A DNA stretch of 64,000 bases from Actinotalea sp. Marseille-Q4924 (GTDB lineage: Bacteria > Actinomycetota > Actinomycetes > Actinomycetales > Cellulomonadaceae): the NCBI RefSeq assembly GCF_916618755.1, contig NZ_CAKAKB010000001.1, positions 248,001 through 312,000 on the forward strand, written 5' to 3'. Position 1 is the first letter of the stretch, and each line of letters starts with the position of its first letter. The notes beneath the pieces are model-generated. The model searched no databases. It had not been told where the DNA came from and saw nothing but the letters and a program-made list of their open reading frames with translations. Of the stretch, positions 24,278 through 35,108 are shown piece after piece. Made by a program: the position numbers and the translations under genes.

Positions 24278-25177
24278 ATGAACCGACGTCGGTCTGTCGC
24301 TCTCGCAGCAGCACTGAGTCTCGTGGCAGCCGCGGTCGGTGCGGGTGCCGCGGTCGCGGCTCCTCCGGTACCGCCCGGCCTGCCCGTCTACCTGGTGCTC
24401 GGCGACTCGATCGCCGCCGGGCAGGGATCCGTCGACAGCGTCGACATGGGCGAATGGCTGCAGAAGGGGTACGCGGCGCAGATCGTGCCCACCCTCCAGG
24501 AGGAGATCGACTGCCTGCCCGGTCTCGGCGAACCGGTGCCGGCAGGGTGCAAGCACCTGCAGTACCTCAGCTACGCACGCCCCGCCCTGCCCGGTCAGCC
24601 GGGTGTCACGACCGACCTCATGCTCCAGCCCGGGGACCAGGTCGATCGGGCCGTTGCACTCCTGGAGGCGCGCAACCAGGACCGCAACCCCCGCAACGAC
24701 GTCGAGGTCATCCTCCTGACCGTCGGAGGCAACGAGGCGCTCGACGGGACGTTGCGGCCCTGCCTCGGTGCGCCCTCGGCCTGTGGTGCCTTGGCTGATG
24801 CCGTGCTCGACGACTTCGAGGCGAACTACGGCGTGATGCTGGACCGGCTGCGCGACGCCGCGGGTGAGGACGTGGTCATCCTCACGACCGCGTACTACAA
24901 CCCGCTGCCCTACTGCGGCCTGTCGGAGGCGTTCAGCATCCCGGTCCCGACCCTCGCGTTCCTCGGCGGCTTCGTCCTCGAAGGCGGCGCCGGCCCGTTC
25001 GGAGTGCTCGACGCCGGCCTCAACACGCGGATCCGCGACACCGCGGCGCAGTACGGCGCCGACACCGTCGAGACCTCGATGCTCGGCCCCGGTGACTTCG
25101 CCGACTGCAAGCACCCCAACGGTGCCGGCCACGCGAAGATCGCCGCCGCGTTCGCGGACATGGTGACGGGCGGCTGA
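24278..25177 (+). CDS. Secreted SGNH/GDSL-type esterase or lipase
   Basis: A 299-aa protein with a signal peptide (residues 1-28). The catalytic block GDSIAAGQG (Ser44), the block III LTVGGNEAL and the C-terminal DFADCKHPNGAGH with the Asp/His pair are all present. Six cysteines probably form disulfides. The family hydrolyses esters of lipids or acetylated sugars outside the cell. A TACCGT -10 box at 24238-24243 and a CTGGGGG ribosome site precede the ATG. It ends at a strong bidirectional terminator. Confidence 0.9.
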   Translation: MNRRRSVALAAALSLVAAAVGAGAAVAAPPVPPGLPVYLVLGDSIAAGQGSVDSVDMGEWLQKGYAAQIVPTLQEEIDCLPGLGEPVPAGCKHLQYLSYARPALPGQPGVTTDLMLQPGDQVDRAVALLEARNQDRNPRNDVEVILLTVGGNEALDGTLRPCLGAPSACGALADAVLDDFEANYGVMLDRLRDAAGEDVVILTTAYYNPLPYCGLSEAFSIPVPTLAFLGGFVLEGGAGPFGVLDAGLNTRIRDTAAQYGADTVETSMLGPGDFADCKHPNGAGHAKIAAAFADMVTGG

Positions 25178-25214
25178 CTCTCGGCACTGGAGCGCACTCG
25201 CCCGGCTCGGGCAT

Positions 25215-25259
25215 GACGACGGCCGGGTGGGATCCCGAGGGTCCCACCCGGCCGTCGTC
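25215..25259. terminator. Strong bidirectional hairpin terminator
   Basis: Perfect 18-bp stem (gacgacggccgggtggga and its complement) with a 9-nt loop between the converging esterase and 5'-nucleotidase genes. Confidence 0.85.
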
Positions 25260-25295
25260 GGGCCGCTCAGCGAGCGGAGGTCGGCACGGTGCCAG

Positions 25296-27146
<1,851 letters not shown>

Positions 27147-27263
27147 GCGGGGGTCCTCCCGTGTGAGGTGACTCGCACCGGTCGGTGCGCCAACATGCTT
27201 CGTCCCCGGAACTCTTGGTCACAAGGTCGCGCGGGTGAGGCGCAGATCACATCTGGGTGGACG

Positions 27264-28790
27264 TCAGCTGTCCGCGAGGTGAGTCGGCGCGGACCGGGCG
27301 GCAGCGGGGCTGCCCGAGGGCGTCGAGCGGCCCGAGCGCCGCAGGAGCTGCCCGGGCGCGCGTCCCGTGACCCCCCGCACGGCCGCCGAGCGCGACCGGC
27401 CTCCGCCCCGCGTGCCGAGCCGCAGCGGCGCTCCGAGGAACTCGCCGAGCGTCACGCCGGCGGCGATGCCGAGGCCGATCATCAGGGCGCCGAAGAGTCC
27501 GGCGACCCCTGGCAGGAGCCCGATCTCCGTGCTGCTGGTGACGAGGTCGAACATCCCGCGGTAGATCGCCAGCCCCGGCAGCAGCGGCACGATGCCGCAC
27601 ACCGACGTGACGATGGACGGCACGCGCAGCCGCGGGGAGGCCCACTCGCTGACGAACCCGACGACGGCCGCCGCGATCGCGCTCGACACCGCGGGACCGA
27701 CACCGACGCTCGTCATGAGGCCCAGCACCGCCCACGAGATCCCGCCCACCCCGGCAGCCATGAGGACCGCGCGGGGCCGGGCGTAGGAGGCGACGGCCCA
27801 GGCGAGCGCCACGACGGCGGCTGCGAGGACCTGCACCACCGGCGGGCTCGTGTTCTGCGGGGGGTCCAGCAGGAGGAGCGGCACGCCGAGGCGGCGGGCG
27901 ACGTCGAGGACGAAGCCGATGCCGACGACGATCCCCAGCGTCAGGACGAAGACCTCGAACGCCCGCGCGCCCGCGGTGATCGGGAAGCCGCTGATGGCGT
28001 CCTCGGCCGCGCCGACGAGGGACAGGCCCGCCAGGAGCACGACGATCCCGGCGGCGACGACGAGGGACGGTGGCAGGACCGCCGGGTCGAACGGCAGGAC
28101 GGGCCGGGCGAGGAAGATGCCGACGGCCACCAGCGCCGCGATCGCCGCGCCCACCGCCTGGAGGAAGAACGCCGGCAGGCCCCGGACGCTGAGGAACCAC
28201 ACGACACGGTCGATGACGGCGGTCGTGGCCGCGGCGACGAGCGCCACGAGGGGACCTCCGCCGAGCAGGATCGCGACCGCGCCGGCCAGCACGGACAGCG
28301 CGACCGTGACGACCCACCGGCGGTACGTCTGCGGAGCCGTCACGATCGCGTCGAGGGCGGCGTGGGCCGCGTCGACCCGCTCCGGCGCCTCCGCCGGCGG
28401 GACCACGGTGCCGCCGACCTCGCGCGCCAGCCCCACCACGTCCTGCAGGCGTCCGTAGTCCGGGATCCGCTCCGCGACGATCCTCATCATCGTCAGGGGG
28501 TACCCCTCCATGCCGCGGTCGTACGACACGGTGATCGACGTGAACGTGAGGTCCACCTGGGCGCCGCGCAGCCCGAAGGCCTTGAGGACGCGCCGGATCG
28601 CCAGCGTGACGTCGACGGCCGCGGCGCCGAGGGAGAGCATCGCCTCGCCGACGCGCAGGGACAGCTCCAGGACGGCGTGGATGGTCGCCGGCTCCAGCTC
28701 GCCCGGCCGCGAGCGCACCGCGGTCTGCACGGTCGGCGGGCCGCCGGCGACGCGTCGCACGACGGAACCCAGACCCCACCTCGCGCGCAC
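27264..28790 (-). CDS. Threonine/serine exporter family (ThrE-type) membrane protein
   Basis: About 508 aa with the ThrE/DUF1212 architecture. A soluble N-terminal half (residues 30-170) has LSLRVGEAMLSLGAAAVDVTLAIRR and ITVSYDRGMEGYPLTMMR. About ten transmembrane segments follow, including the PLLPGLAIYRGM signature of the DUF3815 half. It is a fused two-domain transporter expected to export threonine and serine. The C-terminal 60 residues are Arg/Ser-rich and cytoplasmic. TAGGGT seven bases before GTG 28790 selects this start; GTG 28796 is the alternative. Confidence 0.88.
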   Translation of the reverse strand: MRARWGLGSVVRRVAGGPPTVQTAVRSRPGELEPATIHAVLELSLRVGEAMLSLGAAAVDVTLAIRRVLKAFGLRGAQVDLTFTSITVSYDRGMEGYPLTMMRIVAERIPDYGRLQDVVGLAREVGGTVVPPAEAPERVDAAHAALDAIVTAPQTYRRWVVTVALSVLAGAVAILLGGGPLVALVAAATTAVIDRVVWFLSVRGLPAFFLQAVGAAIAALVAVGIFLARPVLPFDPAVLPPSLVVAAGIVVLLAGLSLVGAAEDAISGFPITAGARAFEVFVLTLGIVVGIGFVLDVARRLGVPLLLLDPPQNTSPPVVQVLAAAVVALAWAVASYARPRAVLMAAGVGGISWAVLGLMTSVGVGPAVSSAIAAAVVGFVSEWASPRLRVPSIVTSVCGIVPLLPGLAIYRGMFDLVTSSTEIGLLPGVAGLFGALMIGLGIAAGVTLGEFLGAPLRLGTRGGGRSRSAAVRGVTGRAPGQLLRRSGRSTPSGSPAAARSAPTHLADS

Positions 28791-28797
28791 GACCACG

Positions 28798-28803
28798 ACC
28801 CTA
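28798..28803 (-). promoter_or_regulatory. -10 box TAGGGT, leaderless promoter of the ThrE-type gene
   Basis: On the minus strand TAGGGT is followed by seven bases (cgtggtc) and the GTG at 28790. Confidence 0.5.
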
Positions 28804-28866
28804 GGCCGTGCGTCCGACCGCCCGCTGACGCCCGGCTCCCGCGGGAGCGACGGCCGGCGGTCCGGC

Positions 28867-29241
28867 TCAGCGCGCCCCGAGCCGGCACAGGACGTACCTG
28901 CGGCCCGGCACCGGCGCCGCCGCGGCACGGGCGTCGACGACGGGCAGGTCGGGGAGTCGTGCGGGGTCCCAGGCACCGGCCGACACGACCAGGACGTCGA
29001 CCTGACCGAGCGCGACCCGGTCCAGGACCGCCCTGCGCACGACGGGCGACGTCGTCGTGCGCACACCCTCGACGCGGGTGCCGTGCGCCGCGCCGACCAG
29101 CTCGGAGGTGACCCGGGCCGTCGCGTCGTCGTCCTCCGTCACCACGGCGACCGGGCCGGAGCGCGCGAGGTCCAGCGCCGCCGCCGCGAGCCCCTGCCGT
29201 GCCGTGACTGCGGTCGTGTCGAGCTCTGCGGCGGTGGCCAT
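28867..29241 (-). CDS. Hypothetical protein
   Basis: A 124-aa protein with no signal peptide or membrane segment. It reads as a small alpha/beta protein: GPVAVVTEDDDATARVTSELVGAAHG, then VDVLVVSAGAWDPARLPDLPVVDARAAAA, ending GRRYVLCRLG. The strands suggest a Rossmann-like fragment, but no nucleotide-binding loop is complete. I do not recognise the family. The ATG at 29241 has GGAGG upstream. It lies upstream of the ThrE-type gene on the same strand. Confidence 0.65.
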   Translation of the reverse strand: MATAAELDTTAVTARQGLAAAALDLARSGPVAVVTEDDDATARVTSELVGAAHGTRVEGVRTTTSPVVRRAVLDRVALGQVDVLVVSAGAWDPARLPDLPVVDARAAAAPVPGRRYVLCRLGAR

Positions 29242-29584
29242 GATCCGTCCTCCCTGGTCGTCCGGTGCAGGTCCCAGCACACCATCGACCACCGACACGG
29301 CCGTCGTCGGGGTCGTGGCCCGCCCCCGTCGTCCCCGGTGTGCGGACACGTGCACCGAGGTGCGCGGCGGGGCCGCGGCGCGCCCTTTCGCCCGGGTTCG
29401 CGGGGGTGTCGGCGGGGCACCGCCGTGCGCATGTTCTCAGGCCCCCGTGAGCGGATGCGGCGAGCGTCGGCGCTCCTTAGCGTCACGGCCACACCGCGAC
29501 GGCGCGGTGCGGCGTCGGTGCCGGCCAGGGCAGGCCGGCACGGCGCTCCTGACGACCGGCCCGTACCGGGCCCGGAGGTGCACC
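29242..29584. other. 343-bp intergenic region between divergent genes
   Basis: This gap separates the hypothetical gene (minus) from the secreted hydrolase gene (plus). It must hold both promoters, but I see no convincing -35/-10 pair, long inverted repeat or RNA structure in it. Open frames across it look like GC artefacts. Confidence 0.6.
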
Positions 29585-31210
29585 ATGAGGACCAGACCAC
29601 CGTCCACACCGAGACACACCGCAGCCGTCGTCGCCGGTGCCCTCGTCGTGGCGCTCGTGCCGGCGGCCGCGGCGACGGCGGCCGACGGCGCCCGTCCGGC
29701 GCAGCGTGAGGCCTCCGTCCGGGCGGCAGCGCCGGCAGCGACCGCGCCGACGGCGATCGGCGACGCGCTGACGGACCTCGGCCTCACGGGCGTCGTCGGC
29801 CCGCTCCCGGTGACGGAGGACTCGTACCCGTTCGGGGCGGCGGACCACCAGCTCGTCCCGCAGGACCTGGGCAAGCTCGGCTACGTCGAGGAGGAGTACC
29901 TCGTCAGCGGGCTGTCGAACGTCTACACGTGGCCCCAGCAGGGCCCCGCGCAGGTGGTCACGCCCGACGCCCCGTACACCACGCGCGTGCTGGTGCGCCG
30001 GCCGGCGAAGGAGCAGCACTTCAGCGGCGCCGTCGTCGTGGAGATGCTCAACCCGTCCAACTGGTTCGACCTCAACATCGGCTGGGCGGTCGCGCACGAG
30101 GAGATCATCGACAACGGCGACACGTGGGTCGGCATCACGGCCAAGCCCATCGCCGTCGACGCGCTGCAGACCTTCGACCCCGAGCGCTACGGCGACCTCT
30201 CCTTCGCCAACCCGCTGACGCTGGACGACCCGCGCAACTGCGCGACGGTCGCCGCGGACAGCTCCCGCGAGACCGAGAACGGCCTCGTGTGGGACATCTA
30301 CACGCAGGTCGGCCAGTGGCTGCGCGCCGACGACGCGACGAACCCGCTCACCTACGGCGACGGCGCGAGCGACGTCGAGCTCGCCTACGGCTTCGGGTAC
30401 TCCCAGACCGGCGGCTACCTCGTCAACTACATCAACGCGGTGCGGCCGCTCGTCGTGGCGGAGACCGGCGAGCAGCCGTACGACGCCTACCTCGTCGCCG
30501 TCGCGGGCGGCGCGTTCGCGGGTGCCTACCCGATGAACCAGTGCGAGCCGGCGCCGCCGGCGAGCGACCCCCGCCGGCAGATCCAGGACGTCGGGGTCCC
30601 GGTCATGCGGGTCATGTCCCAGTCGGACTACCTCCGCGGCATCGGGTCACGCCGGGCGGACAGCGACGCCCCGGGTGACCGGTACCGGCACTACGAGCTC
30701 GCCGGCGCGGGCCACGCCACCCCCGAGGAGCTGTACTACTCCGCCGCGCCGGAGGACATCCTCGCCGCGGACCGGTCCGTGCCGCCGATGGCGTGCAACG
30801 AGGGGGAGCGCAGCCGCCTGCCCAACGAGATCTTCTTCAACGCGGCGCTGCACAACCTCGACCTGTGGGTCCGGGAGGGCGTCGCGCCGCCGAGCATCGA
30901 CCCGATCCTGGTCCAGAACGGTGCACCCGTGCTGGACGAGCACGGCAACGTCCAGGGCGGCTGGCGCTCGCCGTACCTCGACGTGCCCACCAGCACCTGG
31001 TACGGCGCGGCGACGGGCGCGTCGTTCTGCTTCATCGCCGGGTGGGAGGACCCCTTCGACCAGGCGACGCTCGACGCGCTCTACCCGAACCACGGCGCCT
31101 ACGTGCGCCAGGTGGGTGCCAGCGTCCGGTCGCTCGAGGAGCAGCGGCTCCTCACCGACTACGACGCGAAGCAGCTGACGGTCGAGGCGGCGCAGGCCGA
31201 CATCCCCTGA
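29585..31210 (+). CDS. Secreted alpha/beta hydrolase-domain protein
   Basis: A 541-aa protein with a signal peptide (VVAGALVVALVPAAAATAA). It matches the large alpha/beta hydrolase-domain family, with VVVEMLNPSNWFDLNIGW, the nucleophile elbow GYSQTGG (Ser about 276) and a late His in AGAGHATPEE. It carries several Cys (NCATV, MNQCEP, MACNEG, SFCFI), as expected for an exported protein. The substrate is unknown; an esterase is likely. GGAGG precedes the ATG. Confidence 0.85.
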   Translation: MRTRPPSTPRHTAAVVAGALVVALVPAAAATAADGARPAQREASVRAAAPAATAPTAIGDALTDLGLTGVVGPLPVTEDSYPFGAADHQLVPQDLGKLGYVEEEYLVSGLSNVYTWPQQGPAQVVTPDAPYTTRVLVRRPAKEQHFSGAVVVEMLNPSNWFDLNIGWAVAHEEIIDNGDTWVGITAKPIAVDALQTFDPERYGDLSFANPLTLDDPRNCATVAADSSRETENGLVWDIYTQVGQWLRADDATNPLTYGDGASDVELAYGFGYSQTGGYLVNYINAVRPLVVAETGEQPYDAYLVAVAGGAFAGAYPMNQCEPAPPASDPRRQIQDVGVPVMRVMSQSDYLRGIGSRRADSDAPGDRYRHYELAGAGHATPEELYYSAAPEDILAADRSVPPMACNEGERSRLPNEIFFNAALHNLDLWVREGVAPPSIDPILVQNGAPVLDEHGNVQGGWRSPYLDVPTSTWYGAATGASFCFIAGWEDPFDQATLDALYPNHGAYVRQVGASVRSLEEQRLLTDYDAKQLTVEAAQADIP

Positions 31211-31220
31211 CCTGCTCCAC

Positions 31221-31258
31221 AGCCGGGCCGTCCCTGCGAGTGCGGGGGCGGCCCGGCT
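31221..31258 (+). terminator. Hairpin terminator
   Basis: Perfect 10-bp stem (agccgggccg / cggcccggct) with an 18-nt loop, 10 bp after the hydrolase stop. Confidence 0.65.
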
Positions 31259-31309
31259 GCCGCAGGGTGGAGGGCGCAGCTGCCCCCTCACCCCCTCACC
31301 GGAGGACCC

Positions 31310-32299
31310 ATGCGCATCCGTGGCCGCGTCGTCGTCGTGACCGGCGCCTCGAGCGGGATCGGGCGGGCGACCGCCCTCGCGTTCGCGCAGCACAAGGCGG
31401 CCGCGGTCGTGCTGGCCGCCCGCCGCGAGGACGCGCTGGAGGACCTGGCCCGGGACGTCGAGAAGGCGGGCGCCCGGGCGCTGGTCGTCCCCGTCGACGT
31501 GGCCGACGAGGAGGAGGTCCGCGGGCTCGCCGACCGCGCCGTCGAGGAGTTCGGTCGCATCGACGTCTGGGTCAACGACGCCGCCGTCTCCGTCTACGGG
31601 GCCGTCGAGGAGCTGCCGCTGGAGGACGTGCGGCGCGTCCTCGACGTCGACGTCATGGGATACCTGCACGGCATCCGCGCCGCGCTGCCGTTGATGCGCG
31701 ACCGCGGGGAGGGCGTCATCGTCAACATCGCCTCGGTGCTGTCGGTCGTGCCGCAGCCGTACGGCGCGCCCTACTCGATGGCCAAGGCCGCCGTGCTCGC
31801 GCTCGCCGGCAGCGTGCGGTCCGAGCTGCGGCTGGAGGGCCAGACGGGCATCCACGTCGTGTCGGTCCTGCCGACGACGGTCGACACCCCCTTCTTCCAC
31901 CAGGCCGGCAACCACACCGGGCGAAGGCTCCTCGCCATGCCGCCGGTGAACGCTCCCCAGCGCGTGGCGGAGGCGGTCGTCGAGGCCGTGCGCAAGCCGC
32001 GGCGCGAGGTCCCGGTCGGCTCCGGGGCAGCCGGCCTCGTGCGCACCGCGCGCAAGCACCCCGACAAGGCCGAACGCCTCATCGCGCGCCAGGTCGACAC
32101 CCAGCACCTCTCCCGCCGGCACGGCGCCGCGCCGACGAGCGGGAACCTCCACCGGCCGTCGCCGGTGCGGTCCGACGCCGCCGTGGAGGGCGGGTGGCAC
32201 GGCCGCTCCCGCACCGGCGCGCGACGCGTCGCCCTGGTGGCCGCGGCGGTCGGCAGCGGCCTCGCGGTGCGGCGGCTGCTCGCCGGGGCCGGCAGGTGA
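31310..32299 (+). CDS. SDR family oxidoreductase
   Basis: A 329-aa short-chain dehydrogenase. It has TGASSGIG (residues 10-17), the NDAAV motif, IVNIASVLS with the catalytic Ser, and YSMAK with Tyr/Lys (about 154-158). An extra C-terminal tail of about 75 residues (basic, with a final hydrophobic VALVAAAVGSGLAVRRLLAGA) could associate with the membrane, as in other SDRs of this length. The substrate is unknown. GGAGG precedes the ATG. Confidence 0.9.
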   Translation: MRIRGRVVVVTGASSGIGRATALAFAQHKAAAVVLAARREDALEDLARDVEKAGARALVVPVDVADEEEVRGLADRAVEEFGRIDVWVNDAAVSVYGAVEELPLEDVRRVLDVDVMGYLHGIRAALPLMRDRGEGVIVNIASVLSVVPQPYGAPYSMAKAAVLALAGSVRSELRLEGQTGIHVVSVLPTTVDTPFFHQAGNHTGRRLLAMPPVNAPQRVAEAVVEAVRKPRREVPVGSGAAGLVRTARKHPDKAERLIARQVDTQHLSRRHGAAPTSGNLHRPSPVRSDAAVEGGWHGRSRTGARRVALVAAAVGSGLAVRRLLAGAGR

Positions 32300-32463
32300 C
32301 GGCCCCCTCGACCGCACGCCGCGGCGCCTGCCGCACGCCGTCCGCCGCCGGGCCGAGGGGACGAGCATCACTCGACATGCTCACGCTGCGGTTCGCGGTC
32401 GGGCCAGGCCCCGGCACCGCCTGACGGCCACGCCGCGCGACGTCGCCCCCGGTCAGGGCCCGG

Positions 32464-33339
32464 TCAGGGCCCGGCGGCGATCCGCTCCTCCATCTGCCGC
32501 TGCGGCAGCGGCCGGCCGCCCTGCCACCCGAACCGCCAGGGGTGCACCGCCTCCTGCCACCACGTCGCCCCCGCGTCGGCGTGCGCCGCCATGAGGTCGT
32601 GCCGAGACGGGTCCGCACCGTCCGTCTCACCCGGCACCACGACGTCCAACGGCCCGGCCCCCGGATCGCGGTGCGCGGCGACGGCGGCCGTGACCGCCGC
32701 GGTGTCCTCGACCTGCCACGGACCGTCCGCACGCATCGGCACCACGCCGTCCCACCGGGCCGCGCGGCGGAAGGGCGGTCCACCCGGCCAGGTCCCGCCG
32801 ACCCAGACCGGGATGCGCGGGGCCTGGACCGGGCGGGGGTGGCACTCGGCCGCCCACGCCGGGTCGTCGGCGCCCGGCGCCGCGCGGTAGAACTCGCCGC
32901 GGTGGACGACCGGCTCGCCGCTCCACAGCCGGACGAGGAGCTCCAGGTGCTCGTCGAGCATCCGGCCGCGTGCCCGCAGGTCCGGCTCCTCCCCGAGGTG
33001 ACCCCACTCGAACGGGAACGCCCCGATGCCGACGCCGAGCACCGCGCGCCCCCCGCTGAGGTGGTCGAGGGTGACGGTCTGCCGGGCCACCTCGACCGGG
33101 CGGCGCCGCGGCAGGGGCGTCACGAGCGTCCCGAGCCGGATGCGGTGCGTCCGCCCGGCGGCGACGGCCAGCGTCATCCAGGGATCGACGACCTCGACGG
33201 GCCCGGGGTCGAAGGCGAACAGGTGGTCCCACAGGAAGAACCCGTCCCAGCCCGCCTCCTCGGCCAGGCGCGCCCATCCCGCGAGGAGGTCCACGGTGAT
33301 CCCGGGGCCGAAGTTGGGGACGCAGACGGCGTGCTGCAC
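32464..33339 (-). CDS. LLM-class (F420- or FMN-dependent) oxidoreductase
   Basis: A 291-aa luciferase-like TIM-barrel protein with VPNFGPG, WDGFFLWDH, RLGTLVTPLPRRRPVEVARQ and LSGGRAVLGVG, all typical of the F420-type subgroup. CAGCAT lies six bases before the GTG start, compatible with leaderless expression. The gene ends inside an 11-bp tandem duplication (ggtcagggccc, 32451-32472). The substrate is unknown. The upstream gene on the same strand is an unrelated membrane protein 12 bp away. Confidence 0.9.
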   Translation of the reverse strand: MQHAVCVPNFGPGITVDLLAGWARLAEEAGWDGFFLWDHLFAFDPGPVEVVDPWMTLAVAAGRTHRIRLGTLVTPLPRRRPVEVARQTVTLDHLSGGRAVLGVGIGAFPFEWGHLGEEPDLRARGRMLDEHLELLVRLWSGEPVVHRGEFYRAAPGADDPAWAAECHPRPVQAPRIPVWVGGTWPGGPPFRRAARWDGVVPMRADGPWQVEDTAAVTAAVAAHRDPGAGPLDVVVPGETDGADPSRHDLMAAHADAGATWWQEAVHPWRFGWQGGRPLPQRQMEERIAAGP

Positions 33340-33351
33340 GGCTCGATGCTG

Positions 33352-34578
33352 TCAGCCGGTCGCCTCCGGTGCGACCTCGTCCACCGACTCCTGCGACCGC
33401 GTGTACGCGGCGGCGCGGACGTCGTCGTCGTCCTCCAGGCCCGCACCGATCGCGCCGGCGACCGTCGCCAGGCTCGCCGTCAGCCACGCGAGCCGCCACC
33501 AGGTCCCGCCGTCCGGGTCGCGCCCGATGACGCCCGCGAGCACGTCCGCGTCGACGAGCAGCGCCGCTCCGAGCAGCGCGAGCAGCAGCAGGGCGAGGTG
33601 CAGGACCAGCACGCCGACGAGCACCGTGCCCGCGGTCGCCAGGTTGAACAGGGTGACCTGACGCCGTTCCCGCGCCCGGCGCGGACGCTCCCACAGGTGC
33701 GCGCCGACGATGAGCGCGACGCTCACCGCGACCACCGAGAGCACGGCGAGCAGGAGCAGGCGCCCGACGCCGAAGGCGTCGGCCAGCAGCCACAGGTCGG
33801 TCGTCACGAGCGTCAGCACGGCCGCGGCGCCCGCGGCCGTGAGCGCGCGGGACAACGGCGCGAGCAGCCGCCACGGACGGTTCGCCCGCACCATCGCCAG
33901 GAGCAGACCGACGTTGCTGCCGAGCACCCGGGCGGCGAGCCGCACGCCGCCGGGCGCCGCGGCGTCGTCGTCGGCGGTGAGCTGGCGCAGCCGGCCGCGG
34001 AGCCGCCGGTCGTCCCCTCCGCCGGCCGCGTCCGGCGACGCGGGCGTGGCGGGCACCGGTGCGTCGAGGAGCTCCGCGACGAGGCGCGCGACGGCGCCGC
34101 GGGTGCGCGCCCGCACGTGCACCGCACCGAGGGCGGGGACGCTGACGAGGCCCACGCCGTGGACGGGGGCCGTCTGCGTGACGACCGCGCGTCGCCCGTC
34201 GAGCAACGGGACGGCGGTGAGCACGACCGCGAGGTCCCAGTCCTCGTCGAGCATCCGGTCCCGCGACGCCTCGAGGGTGTCCAGGACGTGCGGCCCGCGG
34301 TCGGCGACGGGGTCCGTCACGACGGCCACGTCCCAGGCGTCACCGCCGACGGCGTCCCGCAGCTGGGTGTCGAGGTGCAGCAGCCCGTCCCCGAGGAGCT
34401 CCGCGACCCGGGGGGACACGAGCACCCCGAGCCGCACCGGGGGGACCGGCTCCTCGACGGGCTCCGGGCGCGGCGGGGTGGGCGTCGCGGTGGCCGTCCC
34501 GGACGTCGAACCCGGCAGGGGCCCCGGCGAGGTGGCGGCGCGACGTCTCCGCTCGGGGGACGGCGCCGGCATCGGCAC
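33352..34578 (-). CDS. Membrane protein of unknown function
   Basis: A 408-aa protein. The first 45 residues are Pro/Thr-rich. A cytoplasmic alpha/beta part (50-170) has VRLGVLVSPRVAELLGDGLLHL and WDVAVVTDPVAD, then WDLAVVLTAVPLLDGRRAVV and GLVSVPALGAV. Four or five transmembrane segments follow (about 245-390). Homologues are often loosely labelled folate-related in databases without support. Strong coding character continues upstream in shifted frames to about 34,980, so the true N-terminus may be longer. Confidence 0.75.
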   Translation of the reverse strand: MPMPAPSPERRRRAATSPGPLPGSTSGTATATPTPPRPEPVEEPVPPVRLGVLVSPRVAELLGDGLLHLDTQLRDAVGGDAWDVAVVTDPVADRGPHVLDTLEASRDRMLDEDWDLAVVLTAVPLLDGRRAVVTQTAPVHGVGLVSVPALGAVHVRARTRGAVARLVAELLDAPVPATPASPDAAGGGDDRRLRGRLRQLTADDDAAAPGGVRLAARVLGSNVGLLLAMVRANRPWRLLAPLSRALTAAGAAAVLTLVTTDLWLLADAFGVGRLLLLAVLSVVAVSVALIVGAHLWERPRRARERRQVTLFNLATAGTVLVGVLVLHLALLLLALLGAALLVDADVLAGVIGRDPDGGTWWRLAWLTASLATVAGAIGAGLEDDDDVRAAAYTRSQESVDEVAPEATG

Positions 34579-35026
34579 GGTCGCGCCCGGCTGGGGCGCC
34601 GGCCGGGTGTCGGCGGGAGCATCGGCGGGACCGGACGCCGGGGTGGGTGCGTGCGGGCGGGTGCCCCTGCGGCGGCACGACGCCGGGCAGCAGGGTCGGG
34701 TCGACGAGGTCGTCGTCGCCGGGCGTCGTCACGGGCACGACGTGCTCCGCCCGCGTCGTGACCCGGGCGGACCGCGGCGCGCGTGCGGACACCCGGACGG
34801 GCGCGGTGAGCAGCTCACCGGCGACCGGCGCGGGCCCGCCGTCGCGCCCTGCGGCGCACGGGGCGGCCCGGCGGGAGCGGCGGGGGCCACGGGGAGGAGC
34901 CGCCGTGGTCCCAGGCGCGGGGGCACCGGGGAGGACCCCGGGGCAGGTCCCGCGGGAGCGGCGGGCAGGGGAGCGGTCACGTCCGGGGCGGGACCGCCGG
35001 GCGGGGGTTCTGGTCGTCGTACGGCA
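34579..35026 (-). other. Coding-like stretch in alternating frames upstream of the membrane protein
   Basis: On the minus strand 34980-34850 reads well in the same frame as the downstream gene (TAPLPAAPAGPAPGSSPVPP). About 34850-34665 reads well one frame over, with G/C in nearly every third position (GELLTAPVRVSARAPRSARV, then PGDDDLVDPTLLPGVVPP). From about 34650 the original frame again looks coding (PADTRPAPQPGATVP). Two compensating frameshifts, real or from sequencing, would join these to the gene at 33352. Confidence 0.4.
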
Positions 35027-35096
35027 CGGGGCCAGTGTGCGTCGCCCGGATGAGGCCTGCATGAGAAGTCCGGGACCCGCCCCGCCGAGCAGCACG

Positions 35097-35102
35097 TACC
35101 CT
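35097..35102 (+). promoter_or_regulatory. -10 box TACCCT, leaderless promoter
   Basis: TACCCT, six bases (cgccgg), then the GTG at 35109. Confidence 0.55.
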
Positions 35103-35108
35103 CGCCGG

